Part shown: positions 32,721 through 32,764 of the stretch, one piece after another | Layout: each line of letters opens with the position of its first letter | How positions within the stretch are numbered: the stretch's first letter is position 1 | Assembly (NCBI GenBank): GCA_020851655.1 | Contig: JADZCI010000097.1 | Location: 1-32,764, forward strand | Length of the DNA: 32,764 nucleotides | Direction: 5' to 3' | From: Bryobacterales bacterium | Lineage (GTDB): Bacteria > Acidobacteriota > Terriglobia > Bryobacterales > Bryobacteraceae | Translations under genes and position numbers: made by a program | Notes under the pieces: generated by a model | What the model saw: only the letters and a program-made list of their open reading frames with translations | Database searches by the model: none | Told to the model about the DNA's origin: nothing

Positions 32721-32764
32721 AATTGGGAAACTTTCAGTTTAACAGAGCCTCCAAACCGCCATGC

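Noticed and set aside
32720-32764. Possible end of another minus-strand gene overlapping efp by ATGA
   Set aside because: One frame stays open to the window edge for 15 codons, but another frame stops at TAA nearby. Too little sequence to decide.

Overview
The window most resembles the chromosome of an acidobacterium, probably of the Bryobacterales/Solibacter type. This is inferred from gene content, not from a marker gene. The clues are high GC, two very long Oar-like TonB-dependent receptors with an N-terminal carboxypeptidase-regulatory-like domain, several Tat- or Sec-exported enzymes (Gfo/Idh/MocA oxidoreductase, sulfatase, amidohydrolase, LmbE-like deacetylase), and secreted proteins of uncertain family. 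Genes are densely packed, often with 1-4 nt overlaps. No gene-free stretch exceeds about 300 bases. I saw no tRNA, rRNA, CRISPR array, insertion sequence, integrase or phage gene.

Layout. 1-1696 (minus): a PLP-dependent group II decarboxylase followed 9 nt later by a beta-carbonic anhydrase cut by the window edge. 1775-3570 (plus): Tat-exported Gfo/Idh/MocA oxidoreductase overlapping a small P-loop kinase, facing a PilZ protein. 4084-5208: exported amidohydrolase. 5314-12434: two convergent Oar-like receptors separated by a perfect 14-bp hairpin; the second carries a one-base frameshift in a homopolymer run. 12705-13856: a second, cytosolic Gfo/Idh/MocA oxidoreductase. 13869-18488 (minus): OmpR-type response regulator, sensor kinase and secreted subtilisin-like protease. 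18679-21888 (plus): arylsulfotransferase-family protein followed by a Tat-exported sulfatase. 21993-24517: radical SAM protein and 4-alpha-glucanotransferase (malQ). 24571-27462: exported DUF3108-like protein, SGNH hydrolase and an unrecognised secreted protein in a tight operon. 27463-29937 (minus): HAD phosphatase, a lipoprotein that looks like an amidohydrolase without its catalytic barrel, and a three-part methyltransferase. 29999-32166 (plus): exported LmbE/PIG-L deacetylase overlapping selA. 32163-32720 (minus): efp.

The genes fit a free-living heterotroph that takes up and processes extracellular organic matter: receptors, sulfate-ester enzymes, esterase, protease and glucan metabolism. 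Core translation functions (EF-P, selenocysteine synthesis) lie at the right end. The most interesting items are the barrel-less amidohydrolase lipoprotein in its HAD/methyltransferase operon, the sulfotransferase-sulfatase pair, the decarboxylase-carbonic anhydrase pair, EF-P with Asn where E. coli has the modified Lys34, and several structured leaders. I did not find a clearly new defence or mobile system.
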